DNA of 33,227 nucleotides. Origin: CAVQGF01 sp045807945 (GTDB taxonomy: Bacteria; Acidobacteriota; Terriglobia; Terriglobales; Acidobacteriaceae). A program made the position numbers and the translations under genes. Positions 23,590 through 31,469 of this stretch are shown piece after piece. The notes under the pieces are model-generated. The model was given only the letters and a program-made list of their open reading frames with translations. It was not told the DNA's origin and did not search any database. Positions within the stretch are counted from its first letter, which is position 1, and the number at the start of each line of letters is the position of its first letter. The stretch spans positions 1 to 33,227 of the forward strand of contig JBJMGI010000090.1 in assembly GCA_045807945.1 (NCBI GenBank), read 5' to 3'.

Positions 23590-24146
23590 ATGGCGCGCCC
23601 ACCACGAGATCCTTTGAGCAGCCGCCCGGGTACTTACTTCATTACTGCGAATGCGGCTGGTAAGCGGAATCTTTTTCAATCAGAACGGATGGGTTCATTA
23701 TTTCTCGAAATCATCCGGCGATATCGGACTCAAGGAAAGTACTTGTTGCACGAATACACACTTATGCCTAATCATTGCCACCTACTTTTGACAACCGCGG
23801 AAGGAACAAGTCTTGCCAAAGCCGCTCAATTCATCAAGGGTGGATATTCGTTTGAAGCCGGCAAGATGCTTGGCTCGAAGGCTGAAATCTGGCGAGCAGG
23901 TTTGGAGACCATCGCATTCTAGATGCCAATGATTATACGAACCACCAAAAGTATATTTTGCAGAATGCTATAAAACGCGGCTTGGTTCAGAAGGCGGAAA
24001 AGTATAAATATTGTTCAGCTTTTCCCGGAACTGTTCTGGATCCGCGACCTGATTACCTCCGGCTAAAGCCCTCATCAACTTTAAGGGTAATCGGCGCGGC
24101 TGAAGCCGCGCCCCTACGATGTTTTGGCAAAAAGGAAGAAATGTAA
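23590..24146 (+). pseudogene. rayT: REP-associated tyrosine transposase (RayT), frameshifted, copy 2
   Basis: Frame 1 from the ATG at 23590 (MARPPRDPLSSRPGTYFITA) contains the HUH site LMPNHCHLL and FIKGGYSF, then stops at 23922. A one-base shift at 23901-23903 (TTT where TTTT would keep frame) restores FGDHRILDANDY, the catalytic tyrosine helix NHQKYILQNAIKRGL and KYKYCSAFPG. That frame stays open to the TAA at 24144-24146, running through the downstream REP pair, so the ancestral C-terminus lay somewhere before it. The unit therefore looks recently inactivated by a single deletion in a T run. REP pairs lie on both sides. Confidence 0.85.
24061..24112. repeat. REP-like palindromes, 3' side of RayT unit 2
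   Basis: 24061-24070 is GGCTAAAGCC and 24093-24112 is the 20-bp palindrome GGCGCGGCTGAAGCCGCGCC. They are inverted relative to the 5' pair. Confidence 0.8.
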
Positions 24147-24182
24147 AGCTGGGCTCGCTCGGAATGTTTTAGTCGGCACCGT

Positions 24183-24188
24183 TATAAT
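24183..24188 (+). promoter_or_regulatory. -10 element, probable leaderless start of the SDR gene
   Basis: A perfect TATAAT ends 10 nt before the ATG at 24199; predicted +1 is about 24195. No ribosome-binding site or clear -35 is present. Confidence 0.6.
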
Positions 24189-24198
24189 CCAACCTCGA

Positions 24199-24969
24199 AT
24201 GTCTGTCAGCCTCACACTTCAAAACAAAGTCGCACTCATCAGCGGAGGCTCTCGCGGGATCGGCGCGGCTTGCGTCAGGATGTTCGTCCAAGCGGGCGCG
24301 AAGGTCGTATTCAATTATCGAAAAGATCGCCGGGCGGCAGACGAGCTGGTGCGGGCGTTAGGGCCGGAGGTTTGCTACTCCGTGCAGGCGGACCTTTCTT
24401 CTGCCGAATCGGCAGAGCCATTCATAGCAGCGGCGGTCGAAAGATTCGGACGCGTGGATGCTTTGGTGGGAAACCACGGCATTTGGCCGGTGGCAGATGT
24501 TGGGATCGACACGATGTCGGACGAACAATGGAGGCGCACAATGGCGATCAACCTCGACAGCGTCTTCGGTCTGGTGAAGCACTCGGCAGCGCAGATGAAG
24601 AAACAGAAGAGCGGTGGAAGCATTGTGCTGGTGAGCTCAACCTCAGGCCAGAGGGGCGAGGCATTTCATGCCGACTACTCAGCGACCAAGGGGGCAGTCA
24701 TCAGCCTGGTGAAGAGCCTTTCCACGGAACTGGCGACGGACAATATTCGCGTAAACAGTGTTGCGCCGGGCTGGGTGCATACGGATATGACCGCGGGCGT
24801 ATTGAACGATCCGAAGACGCGCGGCCCAATCGTTTCGAAGATCCCCATGGGCCGGGCGGGAACGCCGGAGGAGATCGCCGGGCCTATACTTTTTCTCTGC
24901 TCGGATTACGCGGGCTTCATCAACGGCGAGATCTTCAACGTGAACGGCGGAGCTGTGCTGGTGGGCTGA
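24199..24969 (+). CDS. Short-chain dehydrogenase/reductase (FabG-like SDR)
   Basis: A 256-residue classical SDR. It has the cofactor loop GGSRGIG (16-22), NYRKD after strand 2, the QADLSS acidic residue, GNHG in place of the usual NNAG (91-94), a catalytic Ser in LVSSTSG (about 147) and YSATK (Tyr160, Lys164). The Arg/Lys after strand 2 suggests NADP(H). The substrate is unknown; FabG and sugar or steroid alcohol dehydrogenases share this pattern. The start at 24199 matches the family N-terminus and sits just below a TATAAT. The next gene starts 9 nt after its stop. Confidence 0.92.
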   Translation: MSVSLTLQNKVALISGGSRGIGAACVRMFVQAGAKVVFNYRKDRRAADELVRALGPEVCYSVQADLSSAESAEPFIAAAVERFGRVDALVGNHGIWPVADVGIDTMSDEQWRRTMAINLDSVFGLVKHSAAQMKKQKSGGSIVLVSSTSGQRGEAFHADYSATKGAVISLVKSLSTELATDNIRVNSVAPGWVHTDMTAGVLNDPKTRGPIVSKIPMGRAGTPEEIAGPILFLCSDYAGFINGEIFNVNGGAVLVG

Positions 24970-24977
24970 AAAACGCC

Positions 24978-25502
24978 ATGGGGTTAATCTCACGAATTTT
25001 TCGTCGCCGCCCCGTAACGACGAAGTACCAAGTAACCGAGGCTTACTCCAGCCTCCGTGAAATGGTGTTGACGACCTCTCCCGAAAAGTTAGGCATCGGA
25101 GGCGGTGGAATTTGGGGTGTGGTAATGGAGAGTGGCTATGAAAAAGCTGTCGCGACTCTCGTAGCCATAGCAGATGGCACAGTCAGTCTTTATTTGAGTA
25201 ACGGCGGCGGTTTCATCGGTATGGGAACGCAAGAAGGGCCAAGTCAAGCTGCGAGAGCGCTACTGCAAGCGGCGCCGAACTTTACGCAATTCTGCCACCC
25301 TACCACTACTTTTGCCCTTCCAGAACCAGCGCGTACCAGGTTCTTTATTCTGAGAGGCCGGGAGGTGCTGACCGCCGAAGCCGAGACCGATGAGCTGGGA
25401 AAAAACCGTGAGTCGCTATCGCCGTTCTTCCATGCGGCGCACGAGTTGATCAGCCAAATCAGGCTGACCGATAGCAAGTTGAACAAAGAAGCAAATCCGT
25501 AG
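24978..25502 (+). CDS. Hypothetical protein, 174 residues (unknown function)
   Basis: A soluble protein with a basic N-terminus (MGLISRIFRRRP), a Gly-rich stretch (GIGGGGIWGVVMESG) and a beta-strand pattern (AVATLVAIADGTVSLYLSNGG). A helical C-terminal half follows. No signal peptide, transmembrane helix or family signature is recognised. The start lies 9 nt after the SDR stop, so co-transcription is likely. The amphipathic N-terminus could associate with membrane, which is a guess only. Confidence 0.65.
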   Translation: MGLISRIFRRRPVTTKYQVTEAYSSLREMVLTTSPEKLGIGGGGIWGVVMESGYEKAVATLVAIADGTVSLYLSNGGGFIGMGTQEGPSQAARALLQAAPNFTQFCHPTTTFALPEPARTRFFILRGREVLTAEAETDELGKNRESLSPFFHAAHELISQIRLTDSKLNKEANP

Positions 25503-25560
25503 AACCACAGTGAAAAAGCAGCTACCTCGATATTTCTTGCGTCTAATAAACTGGTTCTCG

Positions 25561-26385
25561 ATGCGATATCTAGCCTTAATCCTTCTTTCTGCTGTAATGC
25601 TGCCCGCGCAGATCGGCACGCCGCTGCCGAAGCCGAATGCGCCGGAGCAGCCGCCCGCGGCTGCACCGCAAACCGCAACTCCGGAAGATCTTGCCAGTGC
25701 GAGACAGGCGCGCGCTGTTCTGGACAAAATGATCGCCGCACTTGGCGGCCCCGCGTACCTGAATATTCAAGATATGGAGCAGAACGGCCGGGTGTATGGC
25801 TTCGATCACAACGGTGACGCTGCCGACGCCGGCGCTCCGTTCGTGCGCTATTGGAAGTGGCCGGACAAAGATCGCCTCGAGCTACTCAAGCATCGCGATT
25901 GGATCCTGGTCTATAACGGAAACGATGCCAACGAGATCACCTACCATGGCCCGCATCCCATGGATGCGAAAGCGTTGAAAGGTTACCTGGAGCGGAGGTC
26001 GTATTCGCTGGAGTACGTGATCCGCGAATGGCTGAAGGACCCAACTGTCGCACTCTATTACGACGGGCAGACGATTTCGGAAAGCAAGCAGGCGGAAAAA
26101 ATCTCGATCATCGGGCGTGAGCACCGCGGCGTCACACTTTTTATCGACGCGAATTCGTTTTTGCCGCTGCGCAAGACATATACAACGCGCGATCCTGAGA
26201 CCGGCGACCGCGTGGAAGAAGCCGAAAGCTTCGACAATTACAGGTTGCTCCAAGGCGTGCAAACGCCTACGCGGATCACGCGCTACAAGAACGACATCAT
26301 GACGGCGCAACGCTTCATCAGCGATGTGAAGTACAACACCGGAGTGCCCGATTCCAAGTTCGACCTTTCCTTAGCCGCGAAGTAG
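25561..26385 (+). CDS. Secreted LolA-like outer membrane lipoprotein-sorting family protein
   Basis: A 274-residue protein with a signal peptide (about 1-18) and a Pro-rich linker (about 20-45). A beta-rich domain follows, with long antiparallel strands (ITYHGPHP, YSLEYVIREWLKD, ISIIGREHRGVTLFID, PLRKTYTTRDPETGDRVEE). This matches the LolA/LppM-like superfamily, which binds acyl chains in the periplasm. The ATG at 25561 is chosen for its clear signal peptide; a GTG at 25510 would add 17 residues before it. It may carry lipids or lipoproteins to the outer membrane. Confidence 0.7.
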   Translation: MRYLALILLSAVMLPAQIGTPLPKPNAPEQPPAAAPQTATPEDLASARQARAVLDKMIAALGGPAYLNIQDMEQNGRVYGFDHNGDAADAGAPFVRYWKWPDKDRLELLKHRDWILVYNGNDANEITYHGPHPMDAKALKGYLERRSYSLEYVIREWLKDPTVALYYDGQTISESKQAEKISIIGREHRGVTLFIDANSFLPLRKTYTTRDPETGDRVEEAESFDNYRLLQGVQTPTRITRYKNDIMTAQRFISDVKYNTGVPDSKFDLSLAAK

Positions 26386-26529
26386 TGTGGCGGTTCTTCC
26401 GCGAACTGTGGCAAATCAGCCACATACGCCATTGGCGCATCCAGGCGTAATGTATTCATTTACAGGCACATAGCGCGTCATCGCGGAACCGCATCAGTAC
26501 GTCTAAGAGAGCAGATTAGGCGGGAAAGC
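26386..26529 (+). ncRNA. Candidate structured RNA / leader upstream of lpxC
   Basis: The 144-nt gap contains nested inverted repeats. An outer helix pairs 26390-26396 (GCGGTTC) with 26486-26492 (GAACCGC) and continues as 26100-type CGCG pairing at 26400-26403 with 26482-26485. Inside are TGTGGC/GCCACA (26407-26412 with 26419-26424), TACGCC/GGCGTA (26425-26430 with 26444-26449) and TGTA/TACA (26451-26454 with 26461-26464). Such a closed, branched layout is typical of structured leaders. No known riboswitch signature is recognised, and chance cannot be excluded. Confidence 0.35.
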
Positions 26530-27435
26530 TTGATTCACGAGCAAACAATCCGGGCAGAAGTCGGATGCGAAGGCATCGGCCTGCACAGCGGCGCTCGAGT
26601 GAAAATGCGCATGCTGCCCGCACCCGCGGGAACGGGTATCATCTTTCGCCGCGTTGATCTCGACAATTTTGAGATCGAAGCCACCGGTCGAAATGTTGCG
26701 CGCGTGAGCTACGCCACCAGCTTGATGAAGCAGGGCGTTCTCATCTCTACCACCGAACATCTTCTCTCCGCATTCATCGGCACCGGCGTTGATAACGCGA
26801 TCGTCGAGCTCGACAACCTTGAGCTCCCCATCCTTGATGGTAGCGCGAAGCCATTCGTGGACATGGTGCAGAGCGTAGGACTCAAGCAGCAACGCCGCAA
26901 GCGCAGCTACATGCGCATCCGCAAAGAGCTGGAAGTGCGCGAGGGCGGCAAATTCATCGGTGTTTATCCGGTCGAAGACGACAGCTATTGCGTAACATAC
27001 TCGATCGACTTCCCGCATCCGCTGATCGGAAAGACTGCCTTCGAAGTGGACTTGTCACGCGACCTGTACACGCGCGACATCGCGCCGGCGCGCACGTTCG
27101 GTTTTCTGCACGAGGCGGAAGCAATGCGCAACATGGGACTAATTCGCGGGGCGAGCGAATCGAATGCGATCGTGCTTACACGCGACGGCGTGAAAAACGG
27201 GCCGCTGCGTTATCCCGATGAGTTCGTGCGGCACAAAGTTTTGGATCTGATCGGCGATCTCGCGCTGCTGGGGCATCGCATTCTCGGACGCATTGTTGCC
27301 GATCGCGCCGGACACGCCATGCATACCGCGCTTGTCAGCCGGCTACTGCGCGACCAGAGCGCGTGGGAAGAGACCACGGTCGAAGAGCCGGCGGCCGCCG
27401 TCCCCGCGCTGCATCCGTCCGCTGCTACGCTGTAA
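26530..27435 (+). CDS. lpxC: UDP-3-O-acyl-N-acetylglucosamine deacetylase LpxC
   Basis: A 301-residue, zinc-dependent enzyme catalysing the committed step of lipid A synthesis in the cytoplasm. Zinc ligands are His77 (TTEHLLSA, with catalytic Glu76), His235 and Asp239 (HKVLDLIGD). His262 (GHAMH) is the general acid/base. GIGLHSG near the start and the LDGSAKP and ARTFGF motifs also match. The start is TTG at 26530 with GGGAAAG 4 nt upstream. About 25 residues after the last core helix form an Ala/Pro/Glu-rich tail. A candidate structured leader precedes it. Confidence 0.96.
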   Translation: MIHEQTIRAEVGCEGIGLHSGARVKMRMLPAPAGTGIIFRRVDLDNFEIEATGRNVARVSYATSLMKQGVLISTTEHLLSAFIGTGVDNAIVELDNLELPILDGSAKPFVDMVQSVGLKQQRRKRSYMRIRKELEVREGGKFIGVYPVEDDSYCVTYSIDFPHPLIGKTAFEVDLSRDLYTRDIAPARTFGFLHEAEAMRNMGLIRGASESNAIVLTRDGVKNGPLRYPDEFVRHKVLDLIGDLALLGHRILGRIVADRAGHAMHTALVSRLLRDQSAWEETTVEEPAAAVPALHPSAATL

Positions 27436-27440
27436 GTCCT

Positions 27441-27449
27441 TGCTACACT
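27441..27449 (+). promoter_or_regulatory. Extended -10 promoter, probable leaderless start
   Basis: TGCTACACT lies 5 nt after the lpxC stop; predicted +1 (27456) is 1 nt before the ATG at 27457. Confidence 0.55.
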
Positions 27450-27456
27450 CTTGCTG

Positions 27457-28746
27457 ATGCCAAAGTCTCTACGACTTGTGTTGCTGGTGCTGGCATCAGC
27501 TTCCTTCTGCTTCTCCCAATCTCAATCAGATCTGCGGGTAGGTTTTGCCGACACGCAAATAGGAGTTCCTGGCCTCCCCCTGGCCGGATACGGCAGCGGA
27601 GTGCGGCGCACATTTCCGTTTGTTCATCGTTACGAATACGCCAGCTGGTTCAAACCTTCGGCCGGAACGCATGACGCAGTCCGAGTAAAAACGATGGTGG
27701 TCTTGAGTGGCGGGAGGAAACTGCTGTTCGTGAGCATCGATCTTGCTGCGGTCACGAACGAGATGTACGAGGACTTAGTGGCACATTTGGCGAAGCTGGG
27801 CTATGCACGCGACGCGGTGTTCATCTCCGCGACGCACACGCACAGCGGCCCTGGCACATTGAGCAACCGCTTCTTGTGGCAGGCTCTCGCGGCAGACAAA
27901 TTTCAGCCGGGCTACTACTCGCAGGTGCGAGATGAGGCCATCACAGCTGTCACGTCGGCAGAAAATGCGGCGCAACCCGCGCAGCTGTTTAGCGTCTCAT
28001 TCCCGACAAAGGGGCTACAGCGCAATCGCCGGCATCGTGAAGGATGGTTCGATCCGACCGCGAACATTCTGCTGGCGCGGTCACCGTCGGGGAAGTGGCT
28101 CGGAGGGATGGTGAACTTCGCTATCCATGGCACCGCGCTGAACGCTCACAATCTCGAACTGAGCGCCGATGTTCCTGGCGGAATCGAACGTGCGCTCGAG
28201 GAGCAGTTGCACGCACCGGTGATGTTCATCAACGGAGCAGAAGGAGATGTTTCGCCGGCTGAGGGCGGGCTCGAAGGAATTGAGAAGATTAGTCAGTCTT
28301 TTGCACAGCAGGCGATGCAGGCACTGCTGCAAGCCAAACCGCTTCGGCCGACATGGACGGTGCGAAGTTTGACGATTCAGCTCGGGGATCCAGCCGTCAC
28401 CATCGGAGCTTGCCTGCCGCAGAGCTGGCACAGACGGATTGGCGACTGGATCGTGCTCGGACTAGGGGACAGCGTGCCGCACTCGGTCACCGCTACTTAC
28501 CTTCAACTCGGAGATGTACGCATGCTGGCGTGGCCGGGCGAGCCGACGACCACGTTGGGATTCGACCTGAAGCGCGCGGCACCGAACGGCTGGGTGCTGG
28601 GGCTCACGAATGGATATCAAGGCTACTTCACCTCTCCCGGCGAATTCGCGGAAGGGCACTACGAAGCTTGCTCCTCGCTTTACGGAAAGCAGGCGGGTGA
28701 GCGCGTGGTGAAAGCGCTTACTGATCTGATCCAAGCCCCCCGCTAA
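27457..28746 (+). CDS. Secreted neutral/alkaline ceramidase-like protein
   Basis: A 429-residue protein with a signal peptide (about 1-22) and the N-terminal metal-binding domain of the neutral ceramidase family. Motifs are VGFADTQIG, the zinc-binding ATHTHSGPG (125-133), a second histidine site at FAIHGTAL and NGAEGDVSP. The family hydrolyses the amide bond of ceramides outside the cell or in the periplasm. This protein is shorter than full ceramidases (around 650-700 residues) and may lack the C-terminal immunoglobulin-like domain, so another N-acyl substrate is possible. The ATG at 27457 sits just below an extended -10; lpxC is 21 bp upstream. Confidence 0.85.
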   Translation: MPKSLRLVLLVLASASFCFSQSQSDLRVGFADTQIGVPGLPLAGYGSGVRRTFPFVHRYEYASWFKPSAGTHDAVRVKTMVVLSGGRKLLFVSIDLAAVTNEMYEDLVAHLAKLGYARDAVFISATHTHSGPGTLSNRFLWQALAADKFQPGYYSQVRDEAITAVTSAENAAQPAQLFSVSFPTKGLQRNRRHREGWFDPTANILLARSPSGKWLGGMVNFAIHGTALNAHNLELSADVPGGIERALEEQLHAPVMFINGAEGDVSPAEGGLEGIEKISQSFAQQAMQALLQAKPLRPTWTVRSLTIQLGDPAVTIGACLPQSWHRRIGDWIVLGLGDSVPHSVTATYLQLGDVRMLAWPGEPTTTLGFDLKRAAPNGWVLGLTNGYQGYFTSPGEFAEGHYEACSSLYGKQAGERVVKALTDLIQAPR

Positions 28747-28761
28747 ACTGCCATCCTGATT

Positions 28762-28770
28762 TGGTAACAT
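28762..28770 (+). promoter_or_regulatory. Extended -10 promoter of folK, leaderless
   Basis: TGGTAACAT ends 6 nt before the GTG at 28777, so the predicted +1 is the first base of the start codon. Confidence 0.5.
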
Positions 28771-28776
28771 GCGCTC

Positions 28777-29274
28777 GTGAAGAAGACGGTCTATCTCTCG
28801 CTCGGATCGAACGTCGGCGACAGGCAGGCGAGCCTTGAGCAAGCAATCGCGCAGCTCGCAAAGCTAGGCACGGTCACGAAGCGCTCTGCTTTTTATGAGA
28901 CAGAGCCGATGGAAATCACCGACCAGCCTTGGTTCTTGAATTCTGCGGTGGAACTCGAGACGGAGCTTATGCCCAAGCAGTTCATCGCCGCAGTGCTCGA
29001 CATTGAGCGGGAGATGGGACGCAAGCGGACGAAGAAAAAAGGTCCGCGTACCATCGACATCGATGTGCTTCTGTTCGGAAAATCCATCATAGAGATGAAA
29101 GGCTTGACTGTGCCGCATCCGGCGATGCACCTGCGGCGCTTCGTGCTCGAGCCCATGGTGGAGATCGCGCCCGAGCTACGGCATCCCGTGTTCAAACGCA
29201 GCATGCGCGAGCTGCGCGACGCGCTGCCCGCAGGCTCAGGTCACGTGAAAAAGCCCGCAGCCTCTCCCATTTAG
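28777..29274 (+). CDS. folK: 2-amino-4-hydroxy-6-hydroxymethyldihydropteridine diphosphokinase (HPPK)
   Basis: A 165-residue protein with the HPPK fold. It has YLSLGSNVGD (residues 6-15), FYETEPM, the metal-binding GPRTIDIDVLLFG (89-101, Asp94 and Asp96) and VPHPAMHLRRFVLEPM. It transfers pyrophosphate from ATP to the pterin in folate synthesis. The start is GTG with no ribosome-binding site. Its stop overlaps by 4 bp the stop of the convergent plsC gene, leaving no space for a terminator. folC lies nearby on the opposite strand, so two folate genes are close but not co-transcribed. Confidence 0.95.
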   Translation: MKKTVYLSLGSNVGDRQASLEQAIAQLAKLGTVTKRSAFYETEPMEITDQPWFLNSAVELETELMPKQFIAAVLDIEREMGRKRTKKKGPRTIDIDVLLFGKSIIEMKGLTVPHPAMHLRRFVLEPMVEIAPELRHPVFKRSMRELRDALPAGSGHVKKPAASPI

Positions 29275-30044
29275 CCAGCAGCTTGCGGCTGCGACTCCGC
29301 AGAACGCGGTCCGACCTCAGCTTTTGAATAATAAAGATCTGCGATAGCCTTGCGAACGACGGCGCTGAGCTCGTCAACCTGGCGTGATGTGTATCCCTTG
29401 CTCGAGATGGGTTCACCAACCAACAACTGAAGAGGACGCGGCTGTATGTGATACGTGTTCATCGGCAGCAGCTCGAATGTGCCGACGAGAGCCATGGGAA
29501 TGATGTCCGCGCCGGATTTGATGGCGACGTAAAAGCCGCCGGGCATGAAGGGCTGCAGGTGTCCATTGCGGCAGCGGCCGCCTTCAGGAAAAATGACCAG
29601 CGGCATTCCGCTCTTCAAACTTTCAGCCGCGCGATTCAGGCTGCGCATAGAGGCGAGCGCGCTCTCGGCGTCGACGGGGATCTGCCCGGAGCGGCGCAGG
29701 TGCCATCCTAAAAATGGATAGTGGAACAAACTCTTCTTAGCCAGGATATGGAACTGGAAGGGCAGCGCCACGTAGAGCGCGGGGATATCCATGGCGGAGA
29801 GATGATTGACGGCATAGAGGTGCGGTTTCGACGTATCAATCTTTTCAAGGCCGCTGATCGCGAGAGGCGAGCCGATCGTCTTAAGGATCAACCACGACCA
29901 CAGGCGTGCGAAGCGGTGCTGCTGGTGACCATCGCGGTCCCACAGCGAGACGATAAGAGACACCGTGCCGAGCACGATGGTGTAGAGCCAAATCAGCGGG
30001 TTGAAGATGAAGTACCCGCGCAGGCGGCTGAGCAGATGTCTCAC
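29271..30044 (-). CDS. plsC: 1-acyl-sn-glycerol-3-phosphate acyltransferase PlsC
   Basis: A 257-residue membrane-associated protein with N-terminal hydrophobic helices (about 13-35). The acyltransferase signatures are HLSAMD (HX4D, His81-Asp86), SGQIPVD, FPEGGR (a variant of FPEGTR) and VALVGTF-like strands. It adds the second acyl chain to lysophosphatidic acid. The GTG start overlaps the folC stop by 4 nt (GTGA), showing translational coupling with folC. Its 3' end overlaps folK. Confidence 0.93.
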   Translation of the reverse strand: MRHLLSRLRGYFIFNPLIWLYTIVLGTVSLIVSLWDRDGHQQHRFARLWSWLILKTIGSPLAISGLEKIDTSKPHLYAVNHLSAMDIPALYVALPFQFHILAKKSLFHYPFLGWHLRRSGQIPVDAESALASMRSLNRAAESLKSGMPLVIFPEGGRCRNGHLQPFMPGGFYVAIKSGADIIPMALVGTFELLPMNTYHIQPRPLQLLVGEPISSKGYTSRQVDELSAVVRKAIADLYYSKAEVGPRSAESQPQAAG

Positions 30045-31459
30045 AGAGAATTCTTTTCTAACATTCCCATGACCGCGCCTACAAGGTAGATAGAGCCGGT
30101 CACGACGACGAGGCCATTAGCCGGAGTTGCAGCGCGGGCGCGCTCGAGAGCTGCGGCGATATCGGGCCCCATGATGATCTCGGCGCCGGTGGATGCGGCG
30201 AGTTCCGCGATCTCGGCGGGTGTTGCGGCCCGTGGATTCTCGGGTTGCGTGGCGATAACGCGACCCGCGAGCGGGAACAGGATCTGCGTCATCTCGGCAA
30301 TCGCTTTATCGCGCATTGCGCCGAACAGGATTGTGAGCGGAACGTCTTCAAAATAAGTTGATATGGCCGAACGCAGAGCCCACGCACCGGCGGGATTGTG
30401 CGCGACATCAAGCAGGATGCGCGGCGAGCCGGGAATGAGCTGCAGGCGTCCAGGCCAGCGCGCCTCGCGGATGCCGCGTTCGATATCACCCGCTGTGACT
30501 TTGAAGCCGCAGTTGTTCACTTCCGCGGCCGCCGCGATAGCGAGTGCAGTGTTGCGCAGCTGGTGGCGTCCTATGAGCGGAGAGGCGACGGTGATCTCTT
30601 TCCCGAGCACGTTGACTTGGTACGAAAATGCAGATCCCTCGACTGCACTCGCGTTACGCTCGTTCAGCTCGGGATGACCTTCGTTATGTGGGTTGTGTTC
30701 GCGGGACGGCAGATTTCCGGCGGGGGAGACATCGGGCACGTATTCAACGGCGCTGACCGCGTGAGCGTGGCGCTCCATCGCGATGTTGCCGAGCACGTCG
30801 TTGGCTTCGGGATGTTGCGGAAGCATCACGACGGTGCCTTTCTCGCGGATGATGCCGGCTTTCTCTTTCGCAATCTCGCCAACAGTGTTCCCGAGAAATT
30901 GCTGATGGTCGAGTGCGACGTCGGTGATCACCGAGATGCACGGGTCAACGATGTTGGTGGCGTCCAGGCGCCCGCCCATGCCGACTTCGAGGACCGCGAT
31001 CTCTACACCGGTGCTGGCGAAATATTCGAAAGCCATGGCGGTGAGCATCTCGAAGAAGCTTGGCGGGTGCGGGAGCTTTCCATCCGCAACCAGAGCGGTC
31101 GCGGCATTCTCGACGCGCTCATGAATCTCTGCCAACTCAGGGTCGCTGATTTGTTCGCCATTGACGCGAATGCGTTCATTAACCCGTTGCAGATGAGGTG
31201 ACGTGTACAGACCCGTGGGGTGTCCCGCCGTTTGCAATATGGAGGCAAGCGTCGCGGCGGTGGACCCTTTGCCATTTGTGCCCGCAATCAAGACGCTCGC
31301 GAAGCGGCGCTGCGGATTTCCGAGAGCCTGGGCGAGCACGCGCATGTGGTCGAGGTCGAACTTGCGATTCGTTCCGAGTTCGTGTCCCAGCGCGAGAAGA
31401 TGCTGGACGGCGCGCTGATAGGGCGTCGCGACAGTCTCGATCTGGTGAACTTCTGGCAT
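30041..31459 (-). CDS. folC: Folylpolyglutamate / dihydrofolate synthase FolC
   Basis: A 472-residue Mur-ligase-like enzyme that adds glutamate to dihydropteroate or folates using ATP. The P-loop AGTNGKGST is at about 59-67, with YTSPHL, VLEVGMGGRLDATN and LDVAHNPAG further on. Around residues 255-285 there is an insert (HNPHNEGHPELNERNA) coded by the dispersed repeat at 30632-30678, in frame and not disrupting the ORF. The ATG at 31459 matches the family start; a longer frame begins at 31498 and would include the hairpin just upstream. It is coupled to plsC by a 4-nt overlap. Confidence 0.94.
   Translation of the reverse strand: MPEVHQIETVATPYQRAVQHLLALGHELGTNRKFDLDHMRVLAQALGNPQRRFASVLIAGTNGKGSTAATLASILQTAGHPTGLYTSPHLQRVNERIRVNGEQISDPELAEIHERVENAATALVADGKLPHPPSFFEMLTAMAFEYFASTGVEIAVLEVGMGGRLDATNIVDPCISVITDVALDHQQFLGNTVGEIAKEKAGIIREKGTVVMLPQHPEANDVLGNIAMERHAHAVSAVEYVPDVSPAGNLPSREHNPHNEGHPELNERNASAVEGSAFSYQVNVLGKEITVASPLIGRHQLRNTALAIAAAAEVNNCGFKVTAGDIERGIREARWPGRLQLIPGSPRILLDVAHNPAGAWALRSAISTYFEDVPLTILFGAMRDKAIAEMTQILFPLAGRVIATQPENPRAATPAEIAELAASTGAEIIMGPDIAAALERARAATPANGLVVVTGSIYLVGAVMGMLEKNSL
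30632..30678. repeat. Dispersed repeat, copy 3, inside folC
   Basis: AGATCCCTCGACTGCACTCG begins the element and GGGATGAC ends it. It shares its layout with 521-564 and 22598-22644. It is read as codons in folC without a stop. Confidence 0.7.
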
Positions 31460-31469
31460 GGGCAAGAGT

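Noticed and set aside
30398..31201. Plus-strand open frame opposite folC
   Set aside because: FolC motifs and its coupling to plsC fix the minus strand as coding.
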